Shown: positions 13,413 through 22,610 of the stretch, piece by piece
How the letters are laid out: every line of letters starts with the position of its first letter
How positions within the stretch are numbered: the first letter of the stretch is position 1
Assembly: GCF_007830455.1 (NCBI RefSeq)
Contig: NZ_VLLB01000003.1
Span: 496,001-560,000 of the forward strand
Source: Pseudoduganella lurida
GTDB lineage: Bacteria > Pseudomonadota > Gammaproteobacteria > Burkholderiales > Burkholderiaceae_D
Length of the DNA stretch: 64,000 bases
Reading direction: 5' to 3'
Made by a program: the position numbers and the translations under genes
Notes under the pieces: model-generated
What the model was told of the DNA's origin: nothing
Databases searched by the model: none
Seen by the model: the letters and a program-made list of their open reading frames with translations, nothing else

Positions 13413-13976
13413 ATGAGCAATGACGCGCATCTGCGGGAAGACAAGGTCGATGGCGGTGTCGCCTACGATGGCAGCTTCCTGAAGATCCACCGGGACCACG
13501 TGCGCCTGCCGAACGGGAAGATCACCAGCCGCGAATACATCCGCCATCCGGGCGCCGTGGCGATCCTGCCCGTGCTGGACGACGGCCGCATCCTGCTGGA
13601 GCGCCAGTTCCGCTACCCGAACGACCGGGTGTTCATCGAATTCCCGGCCGGGAAGATCGACGCGGGCGAGGATCCGTTCGAGAGCGCCAAGCGGGAGCTG
13701 GAAGAGGAAACCGGCTACACGGCCAGCGAGTGGCACTTCGTCACCACCATCCACAACGCCATCGCCTATTCGGACGAGCACCTGGACCTGTACCTGGCAC
13801 GCGGCCTGAAGGCAGGCGAAGCAAAGCTCGATGAAGGCGAATTCGTCGAATGCTTCACGGCCACGCTCGACGAGGCACTGGCCTGGGTGCGCAACGGCGA
13901 GATCTCCGACGTGAAGACGATCATCGGGATCTTCTGGCTCGACAAGCTGCGCTCCGGAGTGTGGACGCCGGAATGA
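13413..13976 (+). CDS. Nudix hydrolase, ADP-ribose pyrophosphatase type
   Basis: This 187-residue hydrolase probably cleaves ADP-ribose or a similar nucleoside diphosphate derivative to AMP and a sugar phosphate. The complete Nudix box GX5EX7REUXEEXGU is visible from G80 to Y102 (REL followed by EEETGY). The N-terminal half resembles the ADP-ribose diphosphatase subgroup. The ATG at 13413 is chosen because an AGGAG site lies just upstream; a TTG at 13392 is in frame but has no support. The stop overlaps the next gene as ATGA. Confidence 0.88.
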   Translation: MSNDAHLREDKVDGGVAYDGSFLKIHRDHVRLPNGKITSREYIRHPGAVAILPVLDDGRILLERQFRYPNDRVFIEFPAGKIDAGEDPFESAKRELEEETGYTASEWHFVTTIHNAIAYSDEHLDLYLARGLKAGEAKLDEGEFVECFTATLDEALAWVRNGEISDVKTIIGIFWLDKLRSGVWTPE

Positions 13977-14695
13977 ACCACGGGCCGGCCGCGCTGCTGC
14001 TGTGCTGCGCGTGGGGTGCGGCCGGCGCCGCTTTTTCGGCGCCGGCGTCCTCCGAACCGAAACGCACGGCATTCCAGATCCGCTGCGAGGATTCGATCGC
14101 CAAGACCGTCTCCGTGCTGTCGGCCAAGCAGAACGGCTTTTCCGTCAACACGCAGCTGTCGTACAAGATGCTGACGGCAATGAAGGGCGTGGCGCGCGCC
14201 AACCAGTATGTGCTGGGGCTGACGCGCACCGAGTCGATCGTGCAGATCGGCCTGGGCGGCGCGATGCTGCAGGACACGGCCACGGGGTACGAGTGCATCG
14301 CACCGCAGATCAAGGTGCAGCTCACGTATGCGCCCGTGAAGGTCTATGTCGGCAACGAGTTCCCGGCCGGGACCTGCGGGTACAAGGAGATCCTGGCCCA
14401 CGAAATGCGCCACATGCAGACCTATATGGACAGCCTGCCGCGCGTCGAGAAGACCGTCAACGCGGCGCTGGCGAAGCGCTTCGGCGGCAAGCCCCTGTAC
14501 GCGCCGGTCGGCACCGCGCGCTCGGCGCTGGCCTTCGAACTGGACAGCGGCTGGCTGCCGTTCATCAAGGCCGAGATGGCCAAGGTGGAAGCCCTGCAGG
14601 CGCAGATCGATACGCCGGCCGAATACGCGCGGCTGTCGAAGGTGTGCAGTGGCGAGATCCAGAAGATCCTGATCAGGACGCGTGCCGGACGCTGA
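13973..14695 (+). CDS. Putative exported HEXXH metalloprotease-like protein
   Basis: This 240-residue protein has an N-terminal hydrophobic segment ending in an AFSA-type signal cleavage region (about residues 1-23). The segment ILAHEMRHMQTY contains HEMRH at 143-147, an HEXXH zinc-protease signature. Mature cysteines (C38, C108, C135 and one near the C-terminus) could form disulfides in the periplasm. I do not recognise a named family with certainty. A zinc-dependent peptidase is an inference from the motif, and the glutamate or histidine third ligand is not obvious. It is coupled to the Nudix gene by a 4-base overlap and abuts ispD. Confidence 0.7.
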   Translation: MNHGPAALLLCCAWGAAGAAFSAPASSEPKRTAFQIRCEDSIAKTVSVLSAKQNGFSVNTQLSYKMLTAMKGVARANQYVLGLTRTESIVQIGLGGAMLQDTATGYECIAPQIKVQLTYAPVKVYVGNEFPAGTCGYKEILAHEMRHMQTYMDSLPRVEKTVNAALAKRFGGKPLYAPVGTARSALAFELDSGWLPFIKAEMAKVEALQAQIDTPAEYARLSKVCSGEIQKILIRTRAGR

Positions 14696-14709
14696 TGCGA
14701 CGAAAAACC

Positions 14710-15408
14710 ATGAACGCAACACCACAATATTTTGCCTTGATCCCGGCCGCCGGCGTCGGTGCCCGCATGGCGGCCGGTTGTCCGAAGCAGTACCTGCCCC
14801 TGCTGGGCAGGCCGATGCTGGGGCATACGGTGGACGCCTTCCTGCGCTGCCGCCACATCGCGCACACCTATGTCGTCGTGAGTGCCGGCGATGCCTACAT
14901 CGATGATGTGCTGCCCGCGCAGACGCCCGGCATGACGGTGCTGCGCTGCGGCGGCGCGACGCGGATGGAATCGATCCGCAACGGCCTGCGGCTGATCGCA
15001 GCGGACATCGACCCGCAGGACCGCGTGCTCGTGCACGATGCCGCGCGGCCCGGCCTGACGCCGGCGCTGATCGACACGCTGATCGATGCGGCCGGCACCG
15101 ACCCGGCCGGCGGCCTGCTGGCACTCCCAGTGGTCGACACGGTCAAGACCACGCGGGGCGGCAGCGTCGCCACCACGCCGCGCGACGGCCTGTGGCTGGC
15201 GCAGACGCCGCAGATGTTTCCGTATGCGCTGCTGCTGCGCGCGCTGGAAGAGGCGCCCGATCCTGCAGCGATCACGGACGACGCCAGCGCCGTCGAGATG
15301 CTGGGCTTCTCGCCGCGGCTCGTCGAAGGCCATCCCCGCAACCTGAAGGTCACGCTGCCCGGCGATGTGCGCATCGCCGAGATGTACCTCACCATGGACT
15401 CCGTATGA
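14710..15408 (+). CDS. ispD: 2-C-methyl-D-erythritol 4-phosphate cytidylyltransferase
   Basis: This enzyme makes CDP-methylerythritol from MEP and CTP in the non-mevalonate isoprenoid pathway. The 232-residue product has the nucleotide-binding start [10 protein letters not shown] with PKQY (residues 11-28), VHDAARP and TDDASAVE, all as in IspD. An alternative in-frame ATG at 14695 overlaps the upstream stop (TGATG) and would add five residues (MRRKT); neither start has a strong ribosome site. The stop overlaps ispF by four bases, as is common for this pair. Confidence 0.94.
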   Translation: MNATPQYFALIPAAGVGARMAAGCPKQYLPLLGRPMLGHTVDAFLRCRHIAHTYVVVSAGDAYIDDVLPAQTPGMTVLRCGGATRMESIRNGLRLIAADIDPQDRVLVHDAARPGLTPALIDTLIDAAGTDPAGGLLALPVVDTVKTTRGGSVATTPRDGLWLAQTPQMFPYALLLRALEEAPDPAAITDDASAVEMLGFSPRLVEGHPRNLKVTLPGDVRIAEMYLTMDSV

Positions 15409-15926
15409 CGAATTCTTCCTCTCCTTCTTCTTCCATCAAGCTGCCGTACCGGATCGGCCAGGGCTACGACAGCCACCGCCTGGTCGAAGGCCGCAAGCTG
15501 ATCCTCGGCGGCGTCGAGATCCCGCATGCGAAAGGCCTCGACGGCCACTCCGATGCGGATGCGCTGCTGCACGCCGTGACGGATGCGATCCTGGGCGCGG
15601 CCGCGCTGGGCGACATCGGCCGCCACTTTCCCGACACGGCCGTGGAATTCAAGGGCGCCGATTCGCGGGTGCTGCTGCGCGTGGCGGCAGAGCGCGTGAA
15701 AGCAACGGGCTACGACATCGGCAATGTCGATGCGACGATCATCGCGCAGCGGCCGAAAATGGCGCCGCATATCGCCACCATGGTGGCGCATATCGCCGCG
15801 GACCTGGGCGTCGATCCCGGCCAGGTGAATGTGAAGGCGAAGACCAACGAGAAGATGGGCTACCTGGGCCGCGAGGAGGGCATCAACGCGGAGGCCGTGG
15901 CGCTGCTGGTGCTGCGCGGCGCCTGA
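15405..15926 (+). CDS. ispF: 2-C-methyl-D-erythritol 2,4-cyclodiphosphate synthase
   Basis: This 173-residue trimeric enzyme forms the cyclic diphosphate two steps after IspD in the MEP pathway. The zinc-site motif GQGYDSHRL (residues 18-26), [11 protein letters not shown] and the C-terminal [17 protein letters not shown] are diagnostic. A short serine-rich N-terminal tail precedes the domain. It is translationally coupled to ispD through ATGA at 15405-15408. Confidence 0.96.
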   Translation: MTNSSSPSSSIKLPYRIGQGYDSHRLVEGRKLILGGVEIPHAKGLDGHSDADALLHAVTDAILGAAALGDIGRHFPDTAVEFKGADSRVLLRVAAERVKATGYDIGNVDATIIAQRPKMAPHIATMVAHIAADLGVDPGQVNVKAKTNEKMGYLGREEGINAEAVALLVLRGA

Positions 15927-15927
15927 C

Positions 15928-16224
15928 ATGGGCCGCGATCTTTCCGCCTACCGCGAAGTGGCCATCGAGTCGTACGACGATGGCGGCGCAGTGCGCATGC
16001 GGCCCGTGGTGGGGCAGGCCTATCACCCGCACCTGCGCGTGCAGTGCGCGCGCGCCTTCGTGCTCGACTACCCGGCCGGCACGCGCTTCCTCGTGCACGC
16101 CAAGCTGACGGACCGGCTGGGCGGGCCGCCGTTTTTATACGTGTATCACGGCGATCAGGTGGTGGTGCTCACCCCGGCGCAGACGAAGAAGTTCCTGGCG
16201 GAGTTCCGGCGCGGGAGGATCTGA
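15928..16224 (+). CDS. Small conserved protein of unknown function
   Basis: This 98-residue, soluble-looking protein begins one base after the ispF stop and so belongs to the same transcription unit. It has no signal peptide or membrane segment and no cysteine cluster. Its composition (many Arg, Tyr and Val) suggests a small beta-rich fold. I do not recognise the family. Coding status is supported by position, the lack of stops, and codon bias similar to its neighbours. Confidence 0.7.
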   Translation: MGRDLSAYREVAIESYDDGGAVRMRPVVGQAYHPHLRVQCARAFVLDYPAGTRFLVHAKLTDRLGGPPFLYVYHGDQVVVLTPAQTKKFLAEFRRGRI

Positions 16225-16244
16225 GCGGCGGCGCCGGTGCGCGT

Positions 16245-16440
16245 CGGTGTCCGACATCCTTGCCGCCATGGTGCAGGTCGTGGCCCCACGCCTGAGCCGG
16301 GAAGGGTGCCGGACACCGGTGCGGATGCTTCGGCGGATGCTTCGGCGGATGATTCAGCGGATGATTCAGCGAGAGCCGGTGACCGACACCATTCCCGGTT
16401 GAGGCTAGTGGGTGGAATGCCGGTCGTGGCGGGAATGGTG
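16245..16440. repeat. Intergenic hairpin-forming repeats between convergent genes
   Basis: The gap between the small hypothetical gene and bphP holds an imperfect inverted repeat of about 20 bases (16245-16264 against 16298-16318) built on GGTGTCCG/CGGACACC. There is also a perfect 10-base pair of arms, CACCATTCCC at 16387 and GGGAATGGTG at 16431. The first resembles the repeat at 34464-34530. A transcription-stop role is possible, but there is no T-run. Confidence 0.6.
16321..16371. repeat. 12-bp tandem repeat, four copies
   Basis: Four consecutive 12-base units are visible: GCGGATGCTTCG twice, then GCGGATGATTCA twice, followed by a partial GCG. The paired variants suggest duplication by slippage. 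Confidence 0.85.
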
Positions 16441-16465
16441 CCAGAAACTACCGGCTGGGGTGCCG

Positions 16466-18658
16466 TCAGCCGGCGGGCCGCAGCGGAAAGGCCACGCGGA
16501 ACACCACGTGCGGGTCTTCGTGGCGGTACTCGATCGTGCCGCCGTGGCCCTGCACCACCTTCTCGGCGATGTACAGGCCCAGGCCCATGCCGGTGCGGTT
16601 CGACGTGCTCTGCAGCGCCATGCGCTTGAACGGGTTGAACAGCTGGGCGGCCAGTTCCGGCGCGATCGCCGCGCCTTCGTTACGCACTTCCAGCACCACC
16701 CGGCCGTCTTCCGCCCGCAGCGAGACGAGGATCGGATGGCCGCCGGCGCCATGATGGCGCGCGTTGCTGAGCAGGTTGCTGATCACCTGCGCCATCCGGT
16801 CCGGATCGGCGCTCCCGGTCACGCCGGGTGCGATGTCGGCCTGGTAGTTCGAGCCGGGATGCGCCATGCGGGTTTCATCGAGCAGGTCGTCGACCATCTT
16901 CGACAGGTCCACCTCGACCTTGCGCATGGTGAGGCCCAGGCCGCTGTCGAGGCGGCTCATGTCCAGCACCTGGCTGATCAGCCGCTGCATGCGGCCGCTG
17001 GAGCGCTCGATGCGCTGGCCCAGCTTCTGCGGCTGGGCGCCATGCTGCAGCACGGTGGCGGCCATCGAGATCGACTGCAGCGGATCGCGCAGGTCGTGGC
17101 CCAGCATCGCCAGCAGCTGCATGCGCGCCCGTTCCACTTCGGCATGGCGCGCCATGCTGGCGCGGTGCATCTCGCCCAGCAGCTGCTCGGCCACCAGCTG
17201 GCGCGCGTCGTCCCATGGCACGGCCTTGTCGTGCACCGATTCCACCCACTCCTCGAACGAACCGCGCGGCGACAGGCGGTGGCCCAGCGGCCCGGTCTTG
17301 AGCAGCTTTTCCGGCTTTCCCGCCCACCGCACCGTTTCCACCTGTTCCTTCCGCATCGCCAGCAGCCAGCCGGCGGTGGCAGGGTCGAAGTGCAGCGCCA
17401 GCATGCCGACCCACGGGCCGATGCGTTCCTGCAGTTCGGACGGCCACTGCTTGCGGTCGCAGCGCTGCAGCATTTCCTCGCCATCGGGCGGCAGGCTGGC
17501 GACGATCGCGGCTGCGAGGTCTCCGCCGATGTCGCCATGCGTGGTGACCTTGCCCTGCTGCGCGAACACCAGCGCATCGGCATCCAGGCTGCCGGCCAGG
17601 TCGGCCGCATGGCGCTCCAGCGCGGACATCACATCGTCCTCGTGCAGCAGCGTTTCGATCAGGTGCGTGCGCACGGCGGCGGCCTGCTCGGCCAGCGCCA
17701 TGTGCGCCTTCGCGTCGATGCTCTGGACGACGGCCGCCAGCACCTGGGCCACCACGTCGCAGGCCATGCGCACGGAATAGGGCACGCGCAGCGGCGCCAT
17801 GTGGTGGCAGGCCAGCAGGCCCCACAGCTTGCCGTTGACGACGATCGACACGCTCATCGACGCGCCCACGCCCATGTTCTGCAGGTACTCGACGTGGATC
17901 GGCGACACGCTGCGCAGTACCGCGTGGCTCATGTCCAGCGGCGGATCGCCCGCCACGCCCAGCACCGGCACCGGCGCGTAGCCGATGTCCGCGATCAGGC
18001 GCAGCGTGTTGATGGCGTACAGGCGGCGCGCCTGCGCCGGGATGTCGCTGGCCGGATAACGCATTTCGAGCAGGGGCTTCAGGTCGATGCGGCGGCTTTC
18101 GGCCACCACGTCGCCGCTGTCGTCGTGACGGAAGCGGTAGGCCATCACGCGGTCGAAGCCCGTGATCGCGCGGATCTGGTCGACGGCATGGCGCAGCAGC
18201 GCGGCGATCGACTTCTGGCGGCGCAGGCGCTCGATGGCGGCGTGCGCCTTCAGCGCGAACGCGGCCAGTTCGTCGGCAGCCACGTGGCGCAGCTCGAATT
18301 CGGCAATGACGCGGCCGCCATTGCCATGCACCACGCAGTCGAACGTGTAGCCGTTCAGCTGCGTCTCGATGCCGGTGGGCGTGGCGGTGGTGTCGGCCAG
18401 TTCCTCCAGGCAGTCGTGCAGCTGGGCCGTCACTTCGCTGTCGAACTTCAGGCGGTCGTACGGCGTGCCGAGGACGGGCGTGAAACCCAGCAGCTCGGGC
18501 ACGTTGGCGCTCCAGGCGCGCAGCAGGCCGTCCGGCGCGAACGCCAGCAGCGCGCCATGCGGCTGCACCAGGCCGGGGATGTGGATCGGTTCGTCCGCGC
18601 AGTTGTCCAGGCCGACCGGGCCGGCCGTGTCCTGCGGGGTGATGGTGCCCGCGCTCAT
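16466..18658 (-). CDS. bphP: Bacteriophytochrome sensor histidine kinase
   Basis: This is a 730-residue red/far-red photoreceptor kinase. In order it has a PAS-like domain with the biliverdin-attachment cysteine C20, just before EPIHIPGLVQPHGALL; a GAF domain with PASDIPAQARRLY (DIP at 205-207); and a PHY domain with PRGSFEEW (465-472) typical of the tongue. The kinase module has H521 in GHDLRDP, an N-box NLLSN at 628-632 and a G-box MGLGLYIAE near 691. No receiver domain is attached, so a separate response regulator is expected, and none is adjacent. The ATG overlaps the stop of the heme oxygenase gene, which supplies its chromophore. Confidence 0.95.
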   Translation of the reverse strand: MSAGTITPQDTAGPVGLDNCADEPIHIPGLVQPHGALLAFAPDGLLRAWSANVPELLGFTPVLGTPYDRLKFDSEVTAQLHDCLEELADTTATPTGIETQLNGYTFDCVVHGNGGRVIAEFELRHVAADELAAFALKAHAAIERLRRQKSIAALLRHAVDQIRAITGFDRVMAYRFRHDDSGDVVAESRRIDLKPLLEMRYPASDIPAQARRLYAINTLRLIADIGYAPVPVLGVAGDPPLDMSHAVLRSVSPIHVEYLQNMGVGASMSVSIVVNGKLWGLLACHHMAPLRVPYSVRMACDVVAQVLAAVVQSIDAKAHMALAEQAAAVRTHLIETLLHEDDVMSALERHAADLAGSLDADALVFAQQGKVTTHGDIGGDLAAAIVASLPPDGEEMLQRCDRKQWPSELQERIGPWVGMLALHFDPATAGWLLAMRKEQVETVRWAGKPEKLLKTGPLGHRLSPRGSFEEWVESVHDKAVPWDDARQLVAEQLLGEMHRASMARHAEVERARMQLLAMLGHDLRDPLQSISMAATVLQHGAQPQKLGQRIERSSGRMQRLISQVLDMSRLDSGLGLTMRKVEVDLSKMVDDLLDETRMAHPGSNYQADIAPGVTGSADPDRMAQVISNLLSNARHHGAGGHPILVSLRAEDGRVVLEVRNEGAAIAPELAAQLFNPFKRMALQSTSNRTGMGLGLYIAEKVVQGHGGTIEYRHEDPHVVFRVAFPLRPAG

Positions 18659-19248
18659 GCCGCGGCCCGTTCCGGCGCGGCGGCGCGGCGCAGGTCCAGC
18701 AGGCTGTCGAATGCGTCGCACGCACCCTGGCAGGCTTGCGCGATGGCTGCCTCGTCCTGCACGTTCGCGCGCAGCAGGCGCATGAACTGCTGCCAGCGCG
18801 GGCCGGGCGGCACGCCGTTCGCATGCAGGTAGCGCAGCGGATGGGGGGCCAGCTGCGCATGCAGGCGGCGGTGCAGCACGGCGCCGCCAAGGCGCGAACC
18901 TTCGATCACGTAAGCGACGCCCCAGCGGTAGGCGGATGCACCGGAACCCTGCCACGCGGCCGCCTGCGCGAGCGGCGCGGCTGCCGGCGGGAGGTCGGCG
19001 AGGTCGGCATCGATGGATGGCAGGTGGGGATCGGCGGCCAGCAGCGCCGGATCCTGCGGACCGTCGGTGAAACCGGCCTCCCACGCCTCGATCGGCGCCA
19101 GCCAGCTGCGCAGCAGCGCCAGGTGCTCGCGGTAATCCGCCAGCGTGACCGCGGGGCGGGCCAGGGGCATGCCCTGGTCCAGTTCCGCATGCCGGTCCGC
19201 CGTGGCGATGCGCAGGGCGGCGAGGATGTCCGTGGGGTCGATGGTCAT
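18655..19248 (-). CDS. bphO: Biliverdin-producing heme oxygenase
   Basis: This 197-residue enzyme opens heme to biliverdin, the chromophore of bacteriophytochromes. The proximal heme ligand is likely H20 in TADRHAELDQ, and the distal-helix glycine motif GVAYVIEGSRLGG is visible. The frame extends upstream, but ATG 19248 gives the family start (MTIDPTDILAALR). The stop overlaps the bphP start as ATGA (18655-18658), a standard bphO-bphP arrangement. It starts 16 bases after the FHA-domain gene stop, so it probably shares that transcript. Confidence 0.9.
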   Translation of the reverse strand: MTIDPTDILAALRIATADRHAELDQGMPLARPAVTLADYREHLALLRSWLAPIEAWEAGFTDGPQDPALLAADPHLPSIDADLADLPPAAAPLAQAAAWQGSGASAYRWGVAYVIEGSRLGGAVLHRRLHAQLAPHPLRYLHANGVPPGPRWQQFMRLLRANVQDEAAIAQACQGACDAFDSLLDLRRAAAPERAAA

Positions 19249-19264
19249 CGTGACATTGTACAGG

Positions 19265-20257
19265 TCACTTGACCTCCCCGTCGTCCGCTTCGTCGTCGTC
19301 GTTGCCGTCGGTGCCACGCTGCCGGTCCGCATCGGCGCGCTCCTGCAGGCGTGCCGCACCGCCCATGAAATCGTCCACGCTGTGATCGGTGCTGGCGCGC
19401 AGCGATGGCGGCAGCAGCACGGCCATGTAGGGCTCGTCAGCCACGTGGCCCTTCAGTTCCAGGTTGCTCATCAAAACCAGCCCCGTGCCCAGGCCCAGCA
19501 GCACGCCGCAGCCGGCCAGCATGCGGCGCGGCCGCAGGTGTGGCCGGATGGTGCGGACATGGAAGTACACCATGCCGCACACGATCAGCAGCACGACCAG
19601 GTTGCCGTAGCGCGTGAAGATCTCGGCCGACCAGGCATAGGCCAGCACCGTCGACAGCACGCGCCAGGCGCCGATGGCGATCAGGCCGGCGCCCAGGATG
19701 AACAGGTGGCGGCCCATGCGCGCATGGCTGCCGAACAGGCGGTTGACGAGCGCCCAGATACCGCTCCACGCCAGGCCCGCGGCCAGGCCGGAAGCGATCG
19801 TCAGCAGATAGCGGATGGCCTGGAACGAGGCGGTGTCCGTCAGCGCCTCCTCGACGCCGATGAACAGCGCCACCAGCGCCATGCCGGCCAGCGCCGGTGC
19901 GCCGCCTTCCCACGCATGCATGGTGGTGTCGGTGAGCTCCGGCGCGACGGGGAAGCCCGCATCGCGCACGCGCAGCCGGGTGTGGCCGAGGCGCACGACG
20001 GTGCTGCCGTCCAGTGCTGCCGTCTGCTCCCGCCGGCCATGCAGCACGATGCCGTTCTGGCTGCCCAGGTCGCGCAGTTGCAGGGCGCCGTCCGCATCGG
20101 CTTCCAGCACCGCGTGGTGCGGCGCCGCGTGGGCGTCGTCGAGCACGAAGTCATTGTCGTAGGCGCGCCCGATCGTCACGGGCAGCGTGGCGCAGCGCTG
20201 GCGCGCGATCACGTCGCCATTGCGCGCCAGGATCTCGATGAAGTAGTGCGCCGTCAT
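19265..20257 (-). CDS. FHA-domain membrane protein
   Basis: This 330-residue protein has an N-terminal forkhead-associated domain (about residues 20-95) with GRAYDNDFVLDD and GSQNGIVLHG. It is followed by about five transmembrane segments (roughly 122-300) and an acidic, Asp-rich C-terminal tail. FHA domains bind phosphothreonine. Here the usual S-R-x-H element reads APHH, so the serine that contacts phosphate is replaced, and binding may be weak or altered. Its ATG overlaps the stop of the upstream protease gene, suggesting that the two proteins act together at the membrane. Confidence 0.82.
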   Translation of the reverse strand: MTAHYFIEILARNGDVIARQRCATLPVTIGRAYDNDFVLDDAHAAPHHAVLEADADGALQLRDLGSQNGIVLHGRREQTAALDGSTVVRLGHTRLRVRDAGFPVAPELTDTTMHAWEGGAPALAGMALVALFIGVEEALTDTASFQAIRYLLTIASGLAAGLAWSGIWALVNRLFGSHARMGRHLFILGAGLIAIGAWRVLSTVLAYAWSAEIFTRYGNLVVLLIVCGMVYFHVRTIRPHLRPRRMLAGCGVLLGLGTGLVLMSNLELKGHVADEPYMAVLLPPSLRASTDHSVDDFMGGAARLQERADADRQRGTDGNDDDEADDGEVK

Positions 20258-21675
20258 TTGGCGTCGCCCGTGCGCGCCAGCGCTTCGAGGAAGGCGCGTG
20301 CCGAGCGCATGCCGTTGTCGTACGAGACGCCGCGCGCATCGAGCCGGCTTTGCAGGTTCATCAGGCTGTCGTCCGTGCTGGCCGTGAGCAGGGAGAAGTC
20401 GTACAGGCCGGCGAACTTGCGGTAGGCGCGCACGCACAGCACGGCGCGCATCGACAGCGTGCCGTTCTTCACGAACTGCTCGGTGCACTGGGGCGCCGTC
20501 ATGCGCGTGTCCTTGTAGCTGCCGAACGACTCGTTCCGGAACGAGTCGGAAGACAGCCGCGCGAACCGCACCGCATCGAGGCCGGTGCTGCGCAGGAACT
20601 GGTGGCGGATCGCCACCTGGCCCGTCTGCAGCGCATTCGACACGAACACGGCGGATTCCATCGAGCACGCGGTGGTGTCGACGGCGTATGGCTTCTTCTC
20701 GCGCGTGGCCTGGGCGCTCGACTCGCCCCAGCAGCGCATCTGTTCCGTCTCGCGCACCGGCACTTCGTAGGGGCCCATCGCCTTCTGCGTGAGGGGGCCT
20801 GCAAGCAGCTGGTCCACCATCGCCTTCTGGTGCGCCAGCAGCTGGCGCGTGACGACGGCCGTGAAGTCCTTCGGCGCTGCGGCGCGCGCTGCCGCCACCT
20901 GCTGCAGCAGCTGCTGCGCATAGCGGATCGGCACGAGGAAGCTGACCAGTTCTCCGTCCAGTCGCTTCGACACATTCACGCCGGCCACTTCGCCGTCCGC
21001 CGTCACGCTCGGGCCGCCGCTCATGCCCGCGTTGATGGGGCCCGTGAACATCAGCTGGTCGTAGAAGCTGCGCGTGATGACGCCGTTGTAGGCGCCCTCG
21101 GAAATGGCGAAGCCCAGGTCGAGTGGATTGCCCAGCGAGTACAGGTACTGGCCCTGCGTGAGCCCGGCATCGCCTTCCGGCAGCTTGAAGAAGCCGGTGC
21201 CGTAGCGGTTGACGCGCACCACGGCCAGGTCGTGCAGGACGTCGACGGCCAGCAGCTCGATATTGCCGCGCTGGCCGGCCGTGTCGACCCATTCGCCCGT
21301 GTAGGTCTCCGGGTCGAGCGCGAACTGCGAGACCACGTGGTAGTTCGTCAGCACCAGGTTCGAGGTGCCGACCAGGAAGCCGGAGCCGACCGAGGACTGG
21401 GTGCGGCCGGCCTTGAGCAGCGAGCGCACCTGCAGCAGGTCGCCCTTGGCGGCGGCGTACACTTTCTGGGCGGCGGAGGAGGGCGGCTTGAGGGGCGCTT
21501 CGCCTTCGGGCCGCTGCGCGGGTGCCGTGGTGGCGGCTGGCTTGCCCTGCTGCTGGTCCGGCAGTTTCGCTGCCGGCGGGGCGGCGGGCGGAGCAGCCGG
21601 CGGCGCGGCGGCGGCGGCGCCGCAGGTCAACGACAATCCAAGTTGTACGGAAGTGGCAAGCCGGCGCAGTTTCAT
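20254..21675 (-). CDS. Exported trypsin-like serine protease
   Basis: This 473-residue protein has a signal peptide (about residues 1-23) followed by an Ala/Pro-rich spacer with PPAA repeats (24-36). A chymotrypsin-fold protease domain of the HtrA/S1 type follows. The triad is visible as H113 in TNYHVV, D149 in LHDLAVV and S219 in GMSGGPS. No PDZ domain is evident; the C-terminal 200 residues are of unknown type. The ATG at 21675 is preferred because it starts the signal peptide; an in-frame ATG at 21741 would put 22 polar residues before it. The stop overlaps the FHA gene. Confidence 0.85.
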   Translation of the reverse strand: MKLRRLATSVQLGLSLTCGAAAAAPPAAPPAAPPAAKLPDQQQGKPAATTAPAQRPEGEAPLKPPSSAAQKVYAAAKGDLLQVRSLLKAGRTQSSVGSGFLVGTSNLVLTNYHVVSQFALDPETYTGEWVDTAGQRGNIELLAVDVLHDLAVVRVNRYGTGFFKLPEGDAGLTQGQYLYSLGNPLDLGFAISEGAYNGVITRSFYDQLMFTGPINAGMSGGPSVTADGEVAGVNVSKRLDGELVSFLVPIRYAQQLLQQVAAARAAAPKDFTAVVTRQLLAHQKAMVDQLLAGPLTQKAMGPYEVPVRETEQMRCWGESSAQATREKKPYAVDTTACSMESAVFVSNALQTGQVAIRHQFLRSTGLDAVRFARLSSDSFRNESFGSYKDTRMTAPQCTEQFVKNGTLSMRAVLCVRAYRKFAGLYDFSLLTASTDDSLMNLQSRLDARGVSYDNGMRSARAFLEALARTGDAK

Positions 21676-21796
21676 GCAGTCCTTCGATTCAGCGGTACTG
21701 TGGTCCGGCGGACAGTGTACCTCAGGAATTGCGGGCTGCAAGGGGCGGCGGGCGTGGCCGTTACGTTTGCTTACGCTTGCGAAGACGGGGGAATCG

Positions 21797-22474
21797 TTAC
21801 TGCTCGCCGTCGCTGGTGGCGGTGGCCACGACGGGCGTCATCATGTGGCCCAGCTTGAGCGCCTTGGTGTTCAGGTAGTGCTGGTTGAAGACGTTGCGGT
21901 TCACCAGCAGCGGCACGCGGTCCGCCACGGGGATGCCGAGCTTTTCCATCGCGGCGATCTTGCGCGGGTTGTTCGTCATCAGGCGCAGGCTCTGCACGCC
22001 GAACTGGTGCAGCATCGGCGCCACCAGTTCATAGTTGCGCTGGTCCGGCTTGAAGCCCAGCTGCTCGTTGGCCTGCACCGTATCGGCACCGGCCTCCTGC
22101 AATCGGTAGGCGCGCATCTTGTTCAGGAGGCCGATGCCGCGGCCTTCCTGGCGCAGGTACAGCAGCACGCCGCGGCCCTCGGCGGCGATGCGCTGCAGCG
22201 CGCCTTCCAGCTGGGCGCCGCAGTCGCAGCGCTGCGAGAACAGCACGTCGCCCGTCAGGCACTCGCTGTGCACGCGCGCCAGCACCGGTGCGCCGTCGCC
22301 GATCTCGCCCAGCACCATCGCCAGGTGCTCCTTGCCGGTCGAATGCTCGACGAACGCGTGCAGCGTGAACTCCGCCCACGGGGTGGGCAGCGCGCACGAG
22401 GTCACGTATTCGAGATCATCGGCGGCCGAGGTGGTCTCCAATGCGGTGGCGGGAATTTCTGCGGCGGGCTGCAT
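21797..22474 (-). CDS. ribA: GTP cyclohydrolase II
   Basis: This enzyme performs the first committed step of riboflavin synthesis, converting GTP to the diaminopyrimidine precursor. The 225-residue single-domain form has the zinc ligands C72, C83 and C85 (HSECLTGDVLFSQRCDCGAQ), LRQEGRGIGL near 107 and TNNPRK. No DHBP synthase domain is fused. The start ATG at 22474 is followed by an Ala/Thr-rich leader of about 20 residues before the conserved domain. No FMN riboswitch was seen upstream. Confidence 0.95.
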   Translation of the reverse strand: MQPAAEIPATALETTSAADDLEYVTSCALPTPWAEFTLHAFVEHSTGKEHLAMVLGEIGDGAPVLARVHSECLTGDVLFSQRCDCGAQLEGALQRIAAEGRGVLLYLRQEGRGIGLLNKMRAYRLQEAGADTVQANEQLGFKPDQRNYELVAPMLHQFGVQSLRLMTNNPRKIAAMEKLGIPVADRVPLLVNRNVFNQHYLNTKALKLGHMMTPVVATATSDGEQ

Positions 22475-22546
22475 GACAGTGTTCTTTCTAATAACCGAAG
22501 CCCCTCATGATAGCAAATATTGCGCTTTCGGCCCGGGGCCTCCAAC

Positions 22547-22601
22547 GGCCGAGCCTGTGTCCACCCTGGGGTCAGACCCCGACATGGACACAGGCTCGGC
22601 C
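22547..22601. repeat. Nested perfect palindromic intergenic repeat
   Basis: A perfect 17-base inverted repeat (GGCCGAGCCTGTGTCCA at 22547-22563, complement at 22585-22601) encloses a loop that is itself a hairpin, GGGGTC-A-GACCCC. It lies between the 3' end of the pirin gene and the ribA start. It belongs to the dispersed family with a GGGGTCAGG core also seen at 24480, 37631, 51551 and 55541. It may act as a terminator for the pirin gene but has no T-run. Confidence 0.85.
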
Positions 22602-22610
22602 ATGGCGCAG

